Source of the DNA: Roseateles koreensis
GTDB taxonomy: Bacteria > Pseudomonadota > Gammaproteobacteria > Burkholderiales > Burkholderiaceae_C
DNA: 62,704 nucleotides
Direction of reading: 5' to 3'
Assembly: GCF_028595305.1 (NCBI RefSeq)
Contig: NZ_JAQQXS010000022.1
Coordinates: 1-62,704, forward strand
Below the pieces are notes generated by a model. It was not told the origin of the DNA. It made no database searches and saw only the letters and a program-made list of their open reading frames with translations. Numbering within the stretch: the first letter of the stretch is position 1; each line of letters opens with the position of its first letter. Both the position numbers and the translations under genes were made by a program. Positions 37,304-45,507 of the stretch are shown here, piece by piece.

Positions 37304-37774
37304 ATGCACCTCACCATGGCATCTCCTCCCCGCCTCATTTTTTTGCTCAACAGCGCGCAACGCCGCCTGCAGCAATGGATGGCCTCGTTGCAAGGCGACT
37401 TGAGCGGCCAGGGCAGCGCGCCCACGCCTGCGCACAGCGGCGTGCTGTTCATGCTCGACAAGAACGACGGCGCGACGATGGGCGAACTGGCACTGGGCCT
37501 GGACTTGGGGCCCTCCGCCATGTCCGGCCTCATTCAGCGCATGGAGGCGCTGGGCTGGGTGCGGCGCCAGCCCTGCCCGCTCGACGCCCGCACGCAACGC
37601 GTCTGGCTCCAGGGCGACGGGCGGCAACAACTGCCCGCTTTGTATGAAGCGCTGAAGCGCATCAATCAAAGTTTGAAATCAGGCTTTACCGATGAAGAAC
37701 TGCAAACCGTGGCCCGCTGGCTGCGGCATGTGCAGCACATCCAAAACGCACCGCACGGAGATTCGACCCCATGA
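37304..37774 (+). CDS. MarR-family transcriptional regulator
   Basis: A 156-residue winged-helix regulator. The recognition region is GELALGLDLGPSAMSGLIQR and the wing is RRQPCPLDARTQRVWLQGDG. The frame opens at ATG 37286, but that codon lies inside a palindrome on top of the predicted transcription start, so ATG 37304 or 37316 is more likely. Its stop overlaps the next gene's start (ATGA), so it is co-transcribed with the hydrolase that it probably controls. Confidence 0.88.
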   Translation: MHLTMASPPRLIFLLNSAQRRLQQWMASLQGDLSGQGSAPTPAHSGVLFMLDKNDGATMGELALGLDLGPSAMSGLIQRMEALGWVRRQPCPLDARTQRVWLQGDGRQQLPALYEALKRINQSLKSGFTDEELQTVARWLRHVQHIQNAPHGDSTP

Positions 37775-38688
37775 ACACCCCATCCACGGCTCAGGTGCCA
37801 AGCCAAGCCACTGCAGCGAACACCCAGCCCGAGCGGGTGGAAATCACCTGTGCCGATGGCGTGCGCCTGCAAGGCCATTTTCTGCAGGCGGTGGGCCACA
37901 CAGCCGGGCTGCCGGTGCTGATCTCACCGGCCACGGGCGTCAAGCAACACTTCTACCTGCGCTTTGCCACCTGGCTGGCAGCACAGGGGCATGATGTGCT
38001 GGTGTTCGACTATCGTGGCATCGGGCTCTCCCGCCAAGGGCGCCTGAAAGACTGCCGCGCCACACTGACCGAATGGGGCCAGCAAGACCAGGTGGCGGCG
38101 CTGGATTGGCTGCTGCAGCGCTCAGGCCGGCCGCAAGTGGTGTTGGTGGGGCACAGTGCGGGTGGGCAAATGATGGGCCTGCTGCCCAACCATCACCGGG
38201 TATCCCGCCTGGTGGGCGTTGCCGCCTCAACCGGTTGGATGCGCAAGATGCGCCCTGCCTTCCGCTTCAAAGCCGTGCTGGGCCTGCGCTGCATCGTGCC
38301 CCTGGGCACGCTGGTCAAGGGCTACGCGCCCACAGCCATGGTGGGCTTGGGTGAAAACCTGCCCGCCGCAGTGGGCCGCCAATGGGGCCAGTGGTGCGCG
38401 GCCGGTGGCTATGCCACCAACGCGGTCAGACACCTGCCGGAGCAGGATTTTCATGCGGCGGTCCGCACGCCCGTCACGGTGTTGTACGCCGCCGACGACG
38501 ACATCGCCAACACCGCCACCGTGGCCGATCTCTTGCGAACCTGGCCCGCTGCGCCCAAGCAAACCCTGCGCGTCACCCCCACCGAACACGGGCTCAAAGC
38601 ACTGGGCCACCTGGACTGGTTTCGCCAATCACACCAAGCGATGTGGCCACTGATCGCCCGCGCCATTCGGGGCGATGCGTTGGTTTAA
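37771..38688 (+). CDS. Alpha/beta hydrolase, YheT/serine aminopeptidase-like
   Basis: A 305-residue hydrolase with VLVFDYRGIGLSRQGRLKDC, the nucleophile elbow VVLVGHSAGGQMMGLLP, an acid in LYAADDDIANTATV and a candidate His in PTEHGLKALGHLDW. No signal peptide. It lacks a strong match to any named enzyme that I can recall. Coupled to marR by a four-base overlap, suggesting a detoxification or ester-cleaving role induced by its substrate. Confidence 0.85.
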   Translation: MNTPSTAQVPSQATAANTQPERVEITCADGVRLQGHFLQAVGHTAGLPVLISPATGVKQHFYLRFATWLAAQGHDVLVFDYRGIGLSRQGRLKDCRATLTEWGQQDQVAALDWLLQRSGRPQVVLVGHSAGGQMMGLLPNHHRVSRLVGVAASTGWMRKMRPAFRFKAVLGLRCIVPLGTLVKGYAPTAMVGLGENLPAAVGRQWGQWCAAGGYATNAVRHLPEQDFHAAVRTPVTVLYAADDDIANTATVADLLRTWPAAPKQTLRVTPTEHGLKALGHLDWFRQSHQAMWPLIARAIRGDALV

Positions 38689-38693
38689 ACCCG

Positions 38694-39329
38694 TCACCTT
38701 CTAATGGCCGCCACAAGGGCTGCGCGCACCGCCGGCGCAGCCGCCAACACAAACATCAGCCAATTACCGAACACAGTGCACCAGAACATGCGCCGAAACG
38801 ACGCCTTGCTGGATTTGTGCCGCAGCATCTGTTGCGCCAGCAAGGCACCCGGCCAGCCGCCCGCCAGCGCCAGGCCATGCAAAGTGCCCTCCGACACCCG
38901 CCACTCGCCGCGCCGGGCCGCACGCTTATCACCGGCATAAACCACAAAGGTCGCCAGGCTCAACGCCATGTAGAGGCCCCAAACAGCTGGCGGTAAACCC
39001 CAGGCCAGATGGCAGGCCAGGTAGAAGGCCGCAAAGACCGGCACCAGCAACAAAGCGCGTGCGCGCCGCGCCCCCGCCACATCAGCAGCCGACGCCGCTA
39101 CCGCCGCGGTGGCTGCCTTGACCGGTATCAGACGAACTTTAACGGCCCGGCGTTTGCCTTGCGAATCAAGCGCCACCTCAAAACTCAGGCGTGAACCCAG
39201 CACGGGTCGCTCCGCCCGTAGGGCAAAATCTTTGATATGCGCAAACACGCGCGCGCCGCCCGCTTTGGGGACGATAAAGCCGTAGCCTTTGGCATCGTCC
39301 CACTGGCTCAATTGGCCTTCTTGTCGCAT
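38694..39329 (-). CDS. Cold-shock domain / DUF1294 membrane fusion protein
   Basis: A 211-residue protein. Residues 1-70 form an S1-like cold-shock domain (GQLSQWDDAKGYGFIVPKAG, then RVFAHIKDF). Three or four membrane helices with the DUF1294 motif follow (YAGDKRAARRGEWRVSEGTL, then HGLALAGGWPGALLAQQMLR and RRMFWCTVFGNW). The combination is recurrent in proteobacteria, but its function is unknown. The start is placed at ATG 39329, two codons inside the longest frame. Confidence 0.9.
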   Translation of the reverse strand: MRQEGQLSQWDDAKGYGFIVPKAGGARVFAHIKDFALRAERPVLGSRLSFEVALDSQGKRRAVKVRLIPVKAATAAVAASAADVAGARRARALLLVPVFAAFYLACHLAWGLPPAVWGLYMALSLATFVVYAGDKRAARRGEWRVSEGTLHGLALAGGWPGALLAQQMLRHKSSKASFRRMFWCTVFGNWLMFVLAAAPAVRAALVAAIRR

Positions 39330-39401
39330 CGTCAACGGTCGGTTCGAGAAAACACAGGTCGCGTATTCTCGCTGAAGCCTGAAAAAAACCGGGCCCAGCC
39401 C

Positions 39402-39944
39402 TCACTTGGCCGGCGGTTTGGGCATCGCGTTGTAAACGTCAGCAGGCAGCACGGCGAAGACAAACGAGGTCGGCGCTTCGTTAGGGCCAAAGGGCCCCGG
39501 GACCTTGTTGCGCACCGGTGGCAAGCTCTTCAAATACTGGGCGATGGCTTGAGCGTCGGCCGGTGTGAGCCGTGAGAAGGCCATATACGGCATGACGGGA
39601 GCAAGTTGGCGTCCGTCGGGACGCTTGCCCGTGGTGATGGCCGTAACGATCTGCTCGCGCGTCCATTTGCCCAAGCCCGTTTCGTCGTCGGGCGTGAGGT
39701 TTCGAGCCAAAAACACGCCAGCACCCGGAATTGAAAAGCCGACATCTGAGCCGCCCAAATAACGCGTTAAATCAGGATGCCCCAAGAAATGACCCGGCGT
39801 GTGGCAATCGGTGCAGCCGCCCAGCGCCACGAGGTATTCACCGCGTCTGATGGAAGCTTTGTCCGAGGCCATGGCGCCGGCCACAAGCAAACTGCAAAAG
39901 GTGCTCAGTACGAGCCTGCTGATGGTTCCTTGCGTGAGGTGCAT
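39402..39944 (-). CDS. Periplasmic monohaem cytochrome c
   Basis: A 180-residue protein with a signal peptide (LVLSTFCSLLVAGAMA) and a haem site GGCTDCHTPGHFLG. The likely axial Met is in PVMPYMAFSRLTPAD. FLARNLTPDDETGLGKWTRE is typical of the cytochromes that accompany alcohol or aldehyde dehydrogenases and gluconate-type enzymes. GGAGAAG lies just before ATG 39944. No dehydrogenase gene adjoins it, so its donor is unknown. The frame extends 93 codons further upstream but without coding character. Confidence 0.9.
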   Translation of the reverse strand: MHLTQGTISRLVLSTFCSLLVAGAMASDKASIRRGEYLVALGGCTDCHTPGHFLGHPDLTRYLGGSDVGFSIPGAGVFLARNLTPDDETGLGKWTREQIVTAITTGKRPDGRQLAPVMPYMAFSRLTPADAQAIAQYLKSLPPVRNKVPGPFGPNEAPTSFVFAVLPADVYNAMPKPPAK

Positions 39945-40257
39945 GTTCTTCTCCGAAATTGAAGGTGAATGACATGAATCAGGCCTGAGCAGCCCTCGCG
40001 CGCCCGCAATATCGGCACGGCGTAAACCCCGGCAACCCGCCTGCAGGAGCCCCGCTGACCGGCGAACAAGGCCGCGTCGAGGCTTACACCGCGCATTTAC
40101 CAAGTTATTTGAGCGAATACAGCGATGGAGCATGATGCCCCATTCTTTCGACTGCGCATAGCGTTCGTCCGGGGTCAGCGCATCTTGCCGGTCGCCCGAC
40201 CTAGTCCCAACATCCGGCCACATCCAGGCTCCGGAATTTGCAAGAACCGACTGGACG
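39945..40257. other. Intergenic region between the cytochrome c gene and rhlE terminator
   Basis: About 310 bases without a convincing gene. A plus-strand stretch ending at TGA near 40133 reads RVEAYTAHLPSYLSEYSDGA with fair codon use, preceded by a stop some 47 codons earlier and no start codon. It may be the tail of a vanished gene. The region must also contain the minus-strand cytochrome promoter, which I cannot place with confidence. Confidence 0.3.
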
Positions 40258-40292
40258 AAAAAAAGCCACTGAAGCGAATTTCAGCGGCTTTT
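40258..40292 (-). terminator. Intrinsic terminator of rhlE
   Basis: Arms AAAAGCC-x-CTGAA and TTCAG-x-GGCTTTT pair with one mismatch around a six-base loop. On the minus strand the hairpin ends in a run of seven T residues, 68 bases after the rhlE stop. Confidence 0.88.
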
Positions 40293-40359
40293 CAAAGGGG
40301 AATTAACTCACCAGGGACGGTGCGCTTGAAATGGCTTCAAGCGCTACTGCCTCTCTCAA

Positions 40360-42036
40360 TCAGCGGCCGAAACCGCTGCGGCGAGGTGCGCCGCCAGGAG
40401 GGCCGGCGCGCTTGGGGCCGCGGGAGTCAAAACCACCCGGACGGCGATCGCCGCCAAAGCTGGGTTTGCCACCGAACGAAGGCTTGTCGCCAAACGCAGG
40501 CTTGTCACCAAATGCGGGGCGGTCGCCACGGGGAGCAAACGCAGGCTTGTCGCCACGCGGTGCGAAACCACGGTTGTCGCCGCGGTCGAAGGCGGGACGG
40601 TCGTTGCCACGGTCAAACGCAGGGCGCTCTTGACGGTCGAAGGCAGGACGTGCGTCTTGACGGAAATCGCCACGCGGAGCGAAGTCAGGACGGCCGCCGC
40701 CTTCACGCACGAAGGGCTTGCCGGCATCGCGGTGGAACGACGGCTTGCCGCCACCGAACTTGTTGCCGCCGCCGCCAAACTTGTTGCCCCAGCCCGGACG
40801 CGGGCCGCGGTCTTCAAAACCACCGGCGCCAGCGGGCCGAGGCGGGAAAATGCGCGGTTCTTGCGTCTTGGGCTCGAGGCCTTCAACGTGCGCCGACGGA
40901 ATGGTCTGCGTGGTGAATTGCTGGATGCGGCGGATCATGGACACGTCTTCACGCGTGGCAAGCGTCACGGCCAAGCCCGAGCGACCAGCACGGCCGGTAC
41001 GGCCAATGCGGTGAACATAGTCTTCAGCCTTCATGGGCAGGCCGTAGTTGATCACGTGGCTGATCGTGGGCACGTCAATGCCGCGAGCGGCCACATCGGT
41101 CGCCACCAACACACGCACCTCGCGACGGCGCAGGGCCATCAGCACGCGGTTGCGGCGGCCTTGTGGCATACCGCCGTGCAAGGGAGCGACCGAGTGGCCG
41201 ATTTCTTGCAGGCGCTCAGCCAGCCAATCCGCATCGCGCTGGGTGCTGGTGAACACCACGGCTTGATCCAGATCCTTGTCGGCCAACAGGTGCTCCAACA
41301 ATTGGTCTTTGTGATTGTTGTTGTCAGCCCAGTGCAGACGCTGGGTGATGTTTTCGTGGGTGTCGGTGTGCGAAGCCACGTCAACACGCAAGGGATCACG
41401 CATCAACTCATGCGCCAGACGGCCCACGTGGCCGGCAAACGTGGCGCTGTACATCAGTGTTTGGCGTTCTGCGGGGATGCGGCTGGCGATCAACTTGATG
41501 TCGTCGATGAAGCCCATGTCCAGCATGCGGTCGGCTTCGTCGAGCACCAGGGTCTCAACGTTGTCGAGCACACACTTGCCAGATTGCAGGTGGTCCATCA
41601 AACGACCGGGGGTGGCGATCAGGATGTCCAGGGGGCCGCTCAATTGGCGAATCTGCAAGGCGTAAGGCATGCCGCCCAACACGGTGGCGATCTTCAGGCC
41701 TTGCACATGGCGGCCGTAGGTTTGCGCGGCCTTGGACACTTGCATGGCCAGTTCACGGGTGGGGCACAGCACCAGCACGCGAGGGCCATGGATCTTGCCC
41801 TTTTCGCGGCGGGTGTTGGCACCGGTGCCGTCGCCACGGCTGGCCAAGATACGGTTCAGCGAAGGCAGGATGAAGGCGGCGGTCTTGCCGCTGCCGGTAC
41901 GGGCCGACACCATCAAGTCTTTGCCTTCGATGCCCGGCGGGATGGCTTGGGTTTGTACTTCAGTGGCGGTCTCGTAACCGCTATCCTTGACGGCACGCAA
42001 AATGGATTCGTGCAGGCCTAGATTTTCAAAGCTCAT
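40360..42036 (-). CDS. rhlE: DEAD-box RNA helicase RhlE
   Basis: A 558-residue ATP-dependent RNA helicase. Motifs in order are the Q motif (ESILRAVKDSGYETATEVQT), Walker A ARTGSGKT, PTRELAMQ, VLDEADRMLD (DEAD), SATFAGHVG, and the C-terminal HRIGRTGRAG. The core ends near residue 400. A 150-residue tail of Gly, Arg, Phe and Asp with repeated PAFDRG/PAFGDK units follows, typical of RNA-binding tails. Start is ATG 42036. The mRNA appears to have an unusually long leader (see 42037-42464). Confidence 0.94.
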   Translation of the reverse strand: MSFENLGLHESILRAVKDSGYETATEVQTQAIPPGIEGKDLMVSARTGSGKTAAFILPSLNRILASRGDGTGANTRREKGKIHGPRVLVLCPTRELAMQVSKAAQTYGRHVQGLKIATVLGGMPYALQIRQLSGPLDILIATPGRLMDHLQSGKCVLDNVETLVLDEADRMLDMGFIDDIKLIASRIPAERQTLMYSATFAGHVGRLAHELMRDPLRVDVASHTDTHENITQRLHWADNNNHKDQLLEHLLADKDLDQAVVFTSTQRDADWLAERLQEIGHSVAPLHGGMPQGRRNRVLMALRRREVRVLVATDVAARGIDVPTISHVINYGLPMKAEDYVHRIGRTGRAGRSGLAVTLATREDVSMIRRIQQFTTQTIPSAHVEGLEPKTQEPRIFPPRPAGAGGFEDRGPRPGWGNKFGGGGNKFGGGKPSFHRDAGKPFVREGGGRPDFAPRGDFRQDARPAFDRQERPAFDRGNDRPAFDRGDNRGFAPRGDKPAFAPRGDRPAFGDKPAFGDKPSFGGKPSFGGDRRPGGFDSRGPKRAGPPGGAPRRSGFGR

Positions 42037-42464
42037 ATTTTCTTTCAACAAGGCTGTGCCCCGCCTGCCTTGCTTTTGATCGCAAAAAGGCAAACGCATG
42101 CACATGCTTGAACGCGCTATTTGTGAAAGCGCATCAAGCCAATAAAGTCGCTGGGAGAAAGCTCGCGTCGTGCGCCAGGTCTTCATGCATCGGCAGCGCA
42201 AAAGCGGGCCGATGCGCTGCCTGGGGCGGCGCCGGGGGAACAGTCAAAGCGACGGCATCGCCGCCGACCGAACCCGAAGGGCGTTCAACGCATCACCCGG
42301 TAAAGGGTGCTCAGCAGGACACCCGACAAGGGTGTGTTGCTGTCACTGCGCACAAGACTTCAAGGGAGAAGCGCCTGGGCAGCGGCCTGAACAAAGGTCA
42401 GAGGAGACGTACGAACTGCTGCGGCCAAAAAAACTTCTTCACCGCAAGCAAGACTTAGACTATA
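42037..42464 (-). ncRNA. Long structured 5' leader of rhlE (candidate cis-regulatory RNA)
   Basis: A minus-strand extended -10 (TGC-TATAGT, hexamer at 42459-42464) predicts a start near 42452, about 415 bases before ATG 42036. Within the leader lie three hairpins in a row: ACACCC/GGGTGT at 42319-42335, CACCC/GGGTG at 42294-42309 and a bulged GAAC-GCCC/GGGTTC near 42270-42286. They share the same CCC-loop-GGG form and even spacing. DEAD-box helicase genes often carry long autoregulatory leaders. No open frame here has convincing codon use. Confidence 0.45.
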
Positions 42465-42515
42465 GCACACTAGGGTTTACGAGAGAAGTCTTTTTGGTCC
42501 AGCAAGACGCAAGAA

Positions 42516-42547
42516 GTGCTGAGCGTGATTTACGTCACGCTCAGCAC
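42516..42547 (-). terminator. Terminator-like hairpin after the SNF2-like gene
   Basis: GTGCTGAGCGTGA (42516-42528) and TCACGCTCAGCAC (42535-42547) form a perfect 13-base stem with a six-base loop, 48 bases after the stop. On the minus strand it is followed by a moderately T-rich tract (TTCTTGCGTCTT). Confidence 0.75.
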
Positions 42548-42595
42548 CTTACATACCTCGGACACCTTGGCCCTGGTGAAGGCGTGGCGGAAGCT

Positions 42596-45472
42596 TCAGG
42601 CGTCTTGCGGCACCAGCAATGCCAGGGCCTGCATGAAGGCCTGCAAGGCCTCACCCTGCAAGAGGCGCAAGCTGATGTCGCCGTCCAGACTGCTGGCCGG
42701 CAACTCGGGCAGTTGGTCCATGGCCAACAACATCTGCTGCTCAAGGCTGGCTTGCGCGAAAAGCTGAATCAAAGGCATGCCCCGTGTTTCAGCCTGACTG
42801 ACCCGCGCCAGGCGCTGGGCCAGCAGGGCTTCGCTCCACGGCAACTCCAGATTGACTAGGCCCACGCCCTGCGCCACGGTGCCGTCGTCCAGGCTCGCGT
42901 CGGTTCGCGCCAGCAGATCCAGGCCCGCAGCCGCGCCATCGCTGCACAGCAACACCTGCACAGACTCATCATCACGCCAACGGCGCGCCAGGTTCTGGCG
43001 CTGCACCAGGCTTTGATGGGACTGCAGATGCAGCACGCGCAAGCCTTCAGCCTCCAGGCAGCGGGCCAGCAGGGCCAGGGCGTCGTCCCACTGGCAGAAC
43101 ACCACCAACCGTGAAGCGGCAAGTCCCAACAACTCCTGCGCCAGCGCGACCACGGCCGTCAATTTGGGCGCTGCGGCAAGGCCTTCAACGCCAGCGGGCA
43201 CGGTGATGGCTTCAGCTGGCGATAGCAGTTCGGCGCTGATGGCGACTCGGCGCAAAGCCTGCAGGTGCCGGGTGATCTGCAACAGCTCCGCATCCGACAC
43301 ATAGGCGCTACGCTGCCAACGTTGTACGGTCTGACGCAAGGCCTGCCACAAGGGCGCTTGCATGGCCATCTGCACGGAGTTCAGGGCAACCGGGCGCAGC
43401 TGCAGCAAGGCGGGCGGCAGGGTCGGCGCCAGCTCGCTGCGGCTGCGGGCAAACATGACGCGCTCCAGGGTTTGGTCCAAGCTGTCGAGGCCGATCAAAC
43501 GCTGAACATGCCCCTGGGCATCGCGCTGAACATGATGGCTCAGAAAGCGCGCATAGGGGCCCGTGCGCTGAAGGTCAAGCAAGTCCACCAGCGGCAGCAG
43601 TTGCAGGGGTGCTTCCGTCATGAGCGTGCCGTTCAGCAGCACCAAAAATTCATGTTTGAGCTGCTTGAGCAAGGTCAGCTGCGCGGCGTCGAGACTGGCC
43701 GCCGCGTCAACAATGATCAAGTCCGGTGCCAGGCTTTGCAGTGCGGTGAAATCAGGCGCCAGATTCGCCACATCGCAGATGGTGAGCTCAGCGCCGCTCT
43801 TCAGCGAAGTCAGCTGCGCCGACCGGGCGAGCGCATCGCCGGCCACCACCCGGGCTTGACGCGGGCTCAAGGTCTGCGCCTCAGCCAGCCAGCGGGCTTG
43901 CGCCGGGGCGGCGCACAGCACCAGCACCCGCTCGGCGCCAAAATGGCGCATCAGCAACTCTGCAGCCGCCAAAGCGCAAGCGTGCTGTCCCAAACCCAGG
44001 TCATCCGCCAGCAGACTACGGCCGGCGCAAACGGCAAACAAGGCCGCTTCGATCTGATAGATCGGCAAAGGCAATTTCAGCAAGTCATGAAGAGCCGGGC
44101 TCTCCAAACCTTGCGGATAGGCCTGCTCGAGCCGCTGCACCCGCTGCGCGGCATCGCGGCGATGGGCCAGCAAGGGCCACACGCCTTCCTCCACACGCAA
44201 CTCGTGGCCGAACTCTGCCGCGGTCTGCAGCAAGGTGTTCAATACGCCCGGCACTTCAGCACGCAGGCGGCCGTTCTCGTCCACCAAGGCTTGCACGCTT
44301 TCAAGCAGCGCATCGGGGCAATGCCGGCCGGCCCGCCAGCGCAGTTGTCGGCGTGCCCCATAGCGCACCAACACCTCGCTGTAATCGGTCTCCCGGCCTT
44401 GCAGCAGCACTTGGGCCGACTCAGGTTGCGCCAGCAAGGTTTCCAACACGAACTCAATATGCTCGCAACTGCCCCGGTCGCTGAAGGCGAATGCCGCGCA
44501 ATTGCAGCGGCAGTCCAACGCCTGTGCGCCATGCACCATCACACGCCAGGCGGCTTGCCCGGTGAGGGCCGCCAAGGCCGTTACGCGATAGGCGCCAAAG
44601 TGCGAGGCAGCATCTTCCGCCTGCAAATGAAAGCTCGCCGGCACGGGCACCGCGACAGGCTCCGGCGCCACCTTGACAGAAGGCTGGGCTGGCTTGAGCG
44701 ATTTCGGCGCCACGGGCTTCGCGGCCTTGGGCGCGTCCGGCTTTTTGACTGCAGCGGCCTTGGGCGCTTGAGCCACCTTCGCCGTTTTGGTCGGCGCAGG
44801 TTTTGTCACTGCTGCTGGAGGTGTCTCCGCCTTGATCGCAGCTTTGGGCGCGATCTTGCGGGTGGACTTGGCGGCAGGTGTTTCAGCAACAGTCGCTGCT
44901 TTTTTTGCGGGTTTGGGTGCGGCTTCAGGAGCAACTTTTGCCGCTACCTTAGACGCCACCTTAGCCACCACCTTTGGCGCCGTCTTTGCAGCAGTCTTGG
45001 ATGGGGTTTTCCTGGTCTTGGGGGCTGCCGTTGATTCCGGCTCGGCTACCGGCACGGGCTTGGCAACAGCCGGTTCCGCTGCGCCAAGCTTCTTGCTCGC
45101 AGCCTTCTTGGCTGTGGACTTGACGGCTTTGGCGGGCGGCAAAGCCGCCGTCTTTGTCTTTTTCGCCGGCTTCGCAGCAGCGGAGGCCATGGCGGGCACG
45201 TCCACCGTCGCCTTCGCTGCCGACTTCACGGTCGCTTTCACCATGGACTTCGCGGCGGATTTCACCGGCGTGGCGGTCTTTGCCGCTTTCTTCGCTGCAG
45301 GTTTCACCGCTTTGACTGGCATTGCGGCCACGCGCGTGCTGGGCGCTTTTTTTCTGGCAGCTGTCACCTGCGGTTCAGCTGCAATTGCGCTGACACCGGC
45401 GGCGTCGCGGGTGCGTGGAGATTTCGCGGCAGCGGTCTTGCCGCTCCCAGTTTTTTTAGAGGCTGTGGCCAT
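42596..45472 (-). CDS. SNF2-like protein with histone H1-like tail, SWIM zinc finger and lost ATPase motifs
   Basis: A 958-residue protein. Residues 1 to about 280 are almost all Ala, Lys, Pro, Val and Thr with repeated AAKPAKK-like units, resembling histone H1-like DNA-binding tails. A SWIM-type zinc finger follows near residue 320 (CRCNCAAFAF, then GSCEH). The rest has the layout of a SNF2 helicase, but the key motifs are changed. Walker A, normally DDMGLGKT, is DDLGLGQH (about 493). The DEAH box is VDAAAS (about 588). Motif VI, normally Q-x-x-GR-x-x-R-x-GQ, is AQRLARVSQAE (about 890). It is therefore probably unable to hydrolyse ATP. ATG 45472 is chosen over a TTG at 45511, which would overlap pabBC. 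Confidence 0.78.
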   Translation of the reverse strand: MATASKKTGSGKTAAAKSPRTRDAAGVSAIAAEPQVTAARKKAPSTRVAAMPVKAVKPAAKKAAKTATPVKSAAKSMVKATVKSAAKATVDVPAMASAAAKPAKKTKTAALPPAKAVKSTAKKAASKKLGAAEPAVAKPVPVAEPESTAAPKTRKTPSKTAAKTAPKVVAKVASKVAAKVAPEAAPKPAKKAATVAETPAAKSTRKIAPKAAIKAETPPAAVTKPAPTKTAKVAQAPKAAAVKKPDAPKAAKPVAPKSLKPAQPSVKVAPEPVAVPVPASFHLQAEDAASHFGAYRVTALAALTGQAAWRVMVHGAQALDCRCNCAAFAFSDRGSCEHIEFVLETLLAQPESAQVLLQGRETDYSEVLVRYGARRQLRWRAGRHCPDALLESVQALVDENGRLRAEVPGVLNTLLQTAAEFGHELRVEEGVWPLLAHRRDAAQRVQRLEQAYPQGLESPALHDLLKLPLPIYQIEAALFAVCAGRSLLADDLGLGQHACALAAAELLMRHFGAERVLVLCAAPAQARWLAEAQTLSPRQARVVAGDALARSAQLTSLKSGAELTICDVANLAPDFTALQSLAPDLIIVDAAASLDAAQLTLLKQLKHEFLVLLNGTLMTEAPLQLLPLVDLLDLQRTGPYARFLSHHVQRDAQGHVQRLIGLDSLDQTLERVMFARSRSELAPTLPPALLQLRPVALNSVQMAMQAPLWQALRQTVQRWQRSAYVSDAELLQITRHLQALRRVAISAELLSPAEAITVPAGVEGLAAAPKLTAVVALAQELLGLAASRLVVFCQWDDALALLARCLEAEGLRVLHLQSHQSLVQRQNLARRWRDDESVQVLLCSDGAAAGLDLLARTDASLDDGTVAQGVGLVNLELPWSEALLAQRLARVSQAETRGMPLIQLFAQASLEQQMLLAMDQLPELPASSLDGDISLRLLQGEALQAFMQALALLVPQDA

Positions 45473-45507
45473 GAAATTATGCAATTCGGTGTGAACGATG
45501 CGTCGGC

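Noticed and set aside
40020-40135. Short plus-strand stretch ending RVEAYTAHLPSYLSEYSDGA
   Set aside because: No start codon, bounded by stops, only about 47 codons; too little to call a gene, noted as possible relic only.
39945-40223. Upstream extension of the cytochrome c frame by 93 codons
   Set aside because: A good ribosome binding site and signal peptide start at 39944; the extension lacks a leader or domain.
42170-42859. Plus-strand frame in the rhlE leader region
   Set aside because: Crosses the strong hairpin at 42516-42547 and the end of the SNF2-like gene; codon use is not coding-like.
43265-45034. Plus-strand frame opposite the SNF2-like gene
   Set aside because: Derived from the Ala/Lys-rich repeats; no coding features of its own.
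44680-45430. Ala/Lys/Pro-coding repeats considered as a tandem DNA repeat or CRISPR-like array
   Set aside because: Units are irregular in length and sequence and are explained by the low-complexity protein tail.
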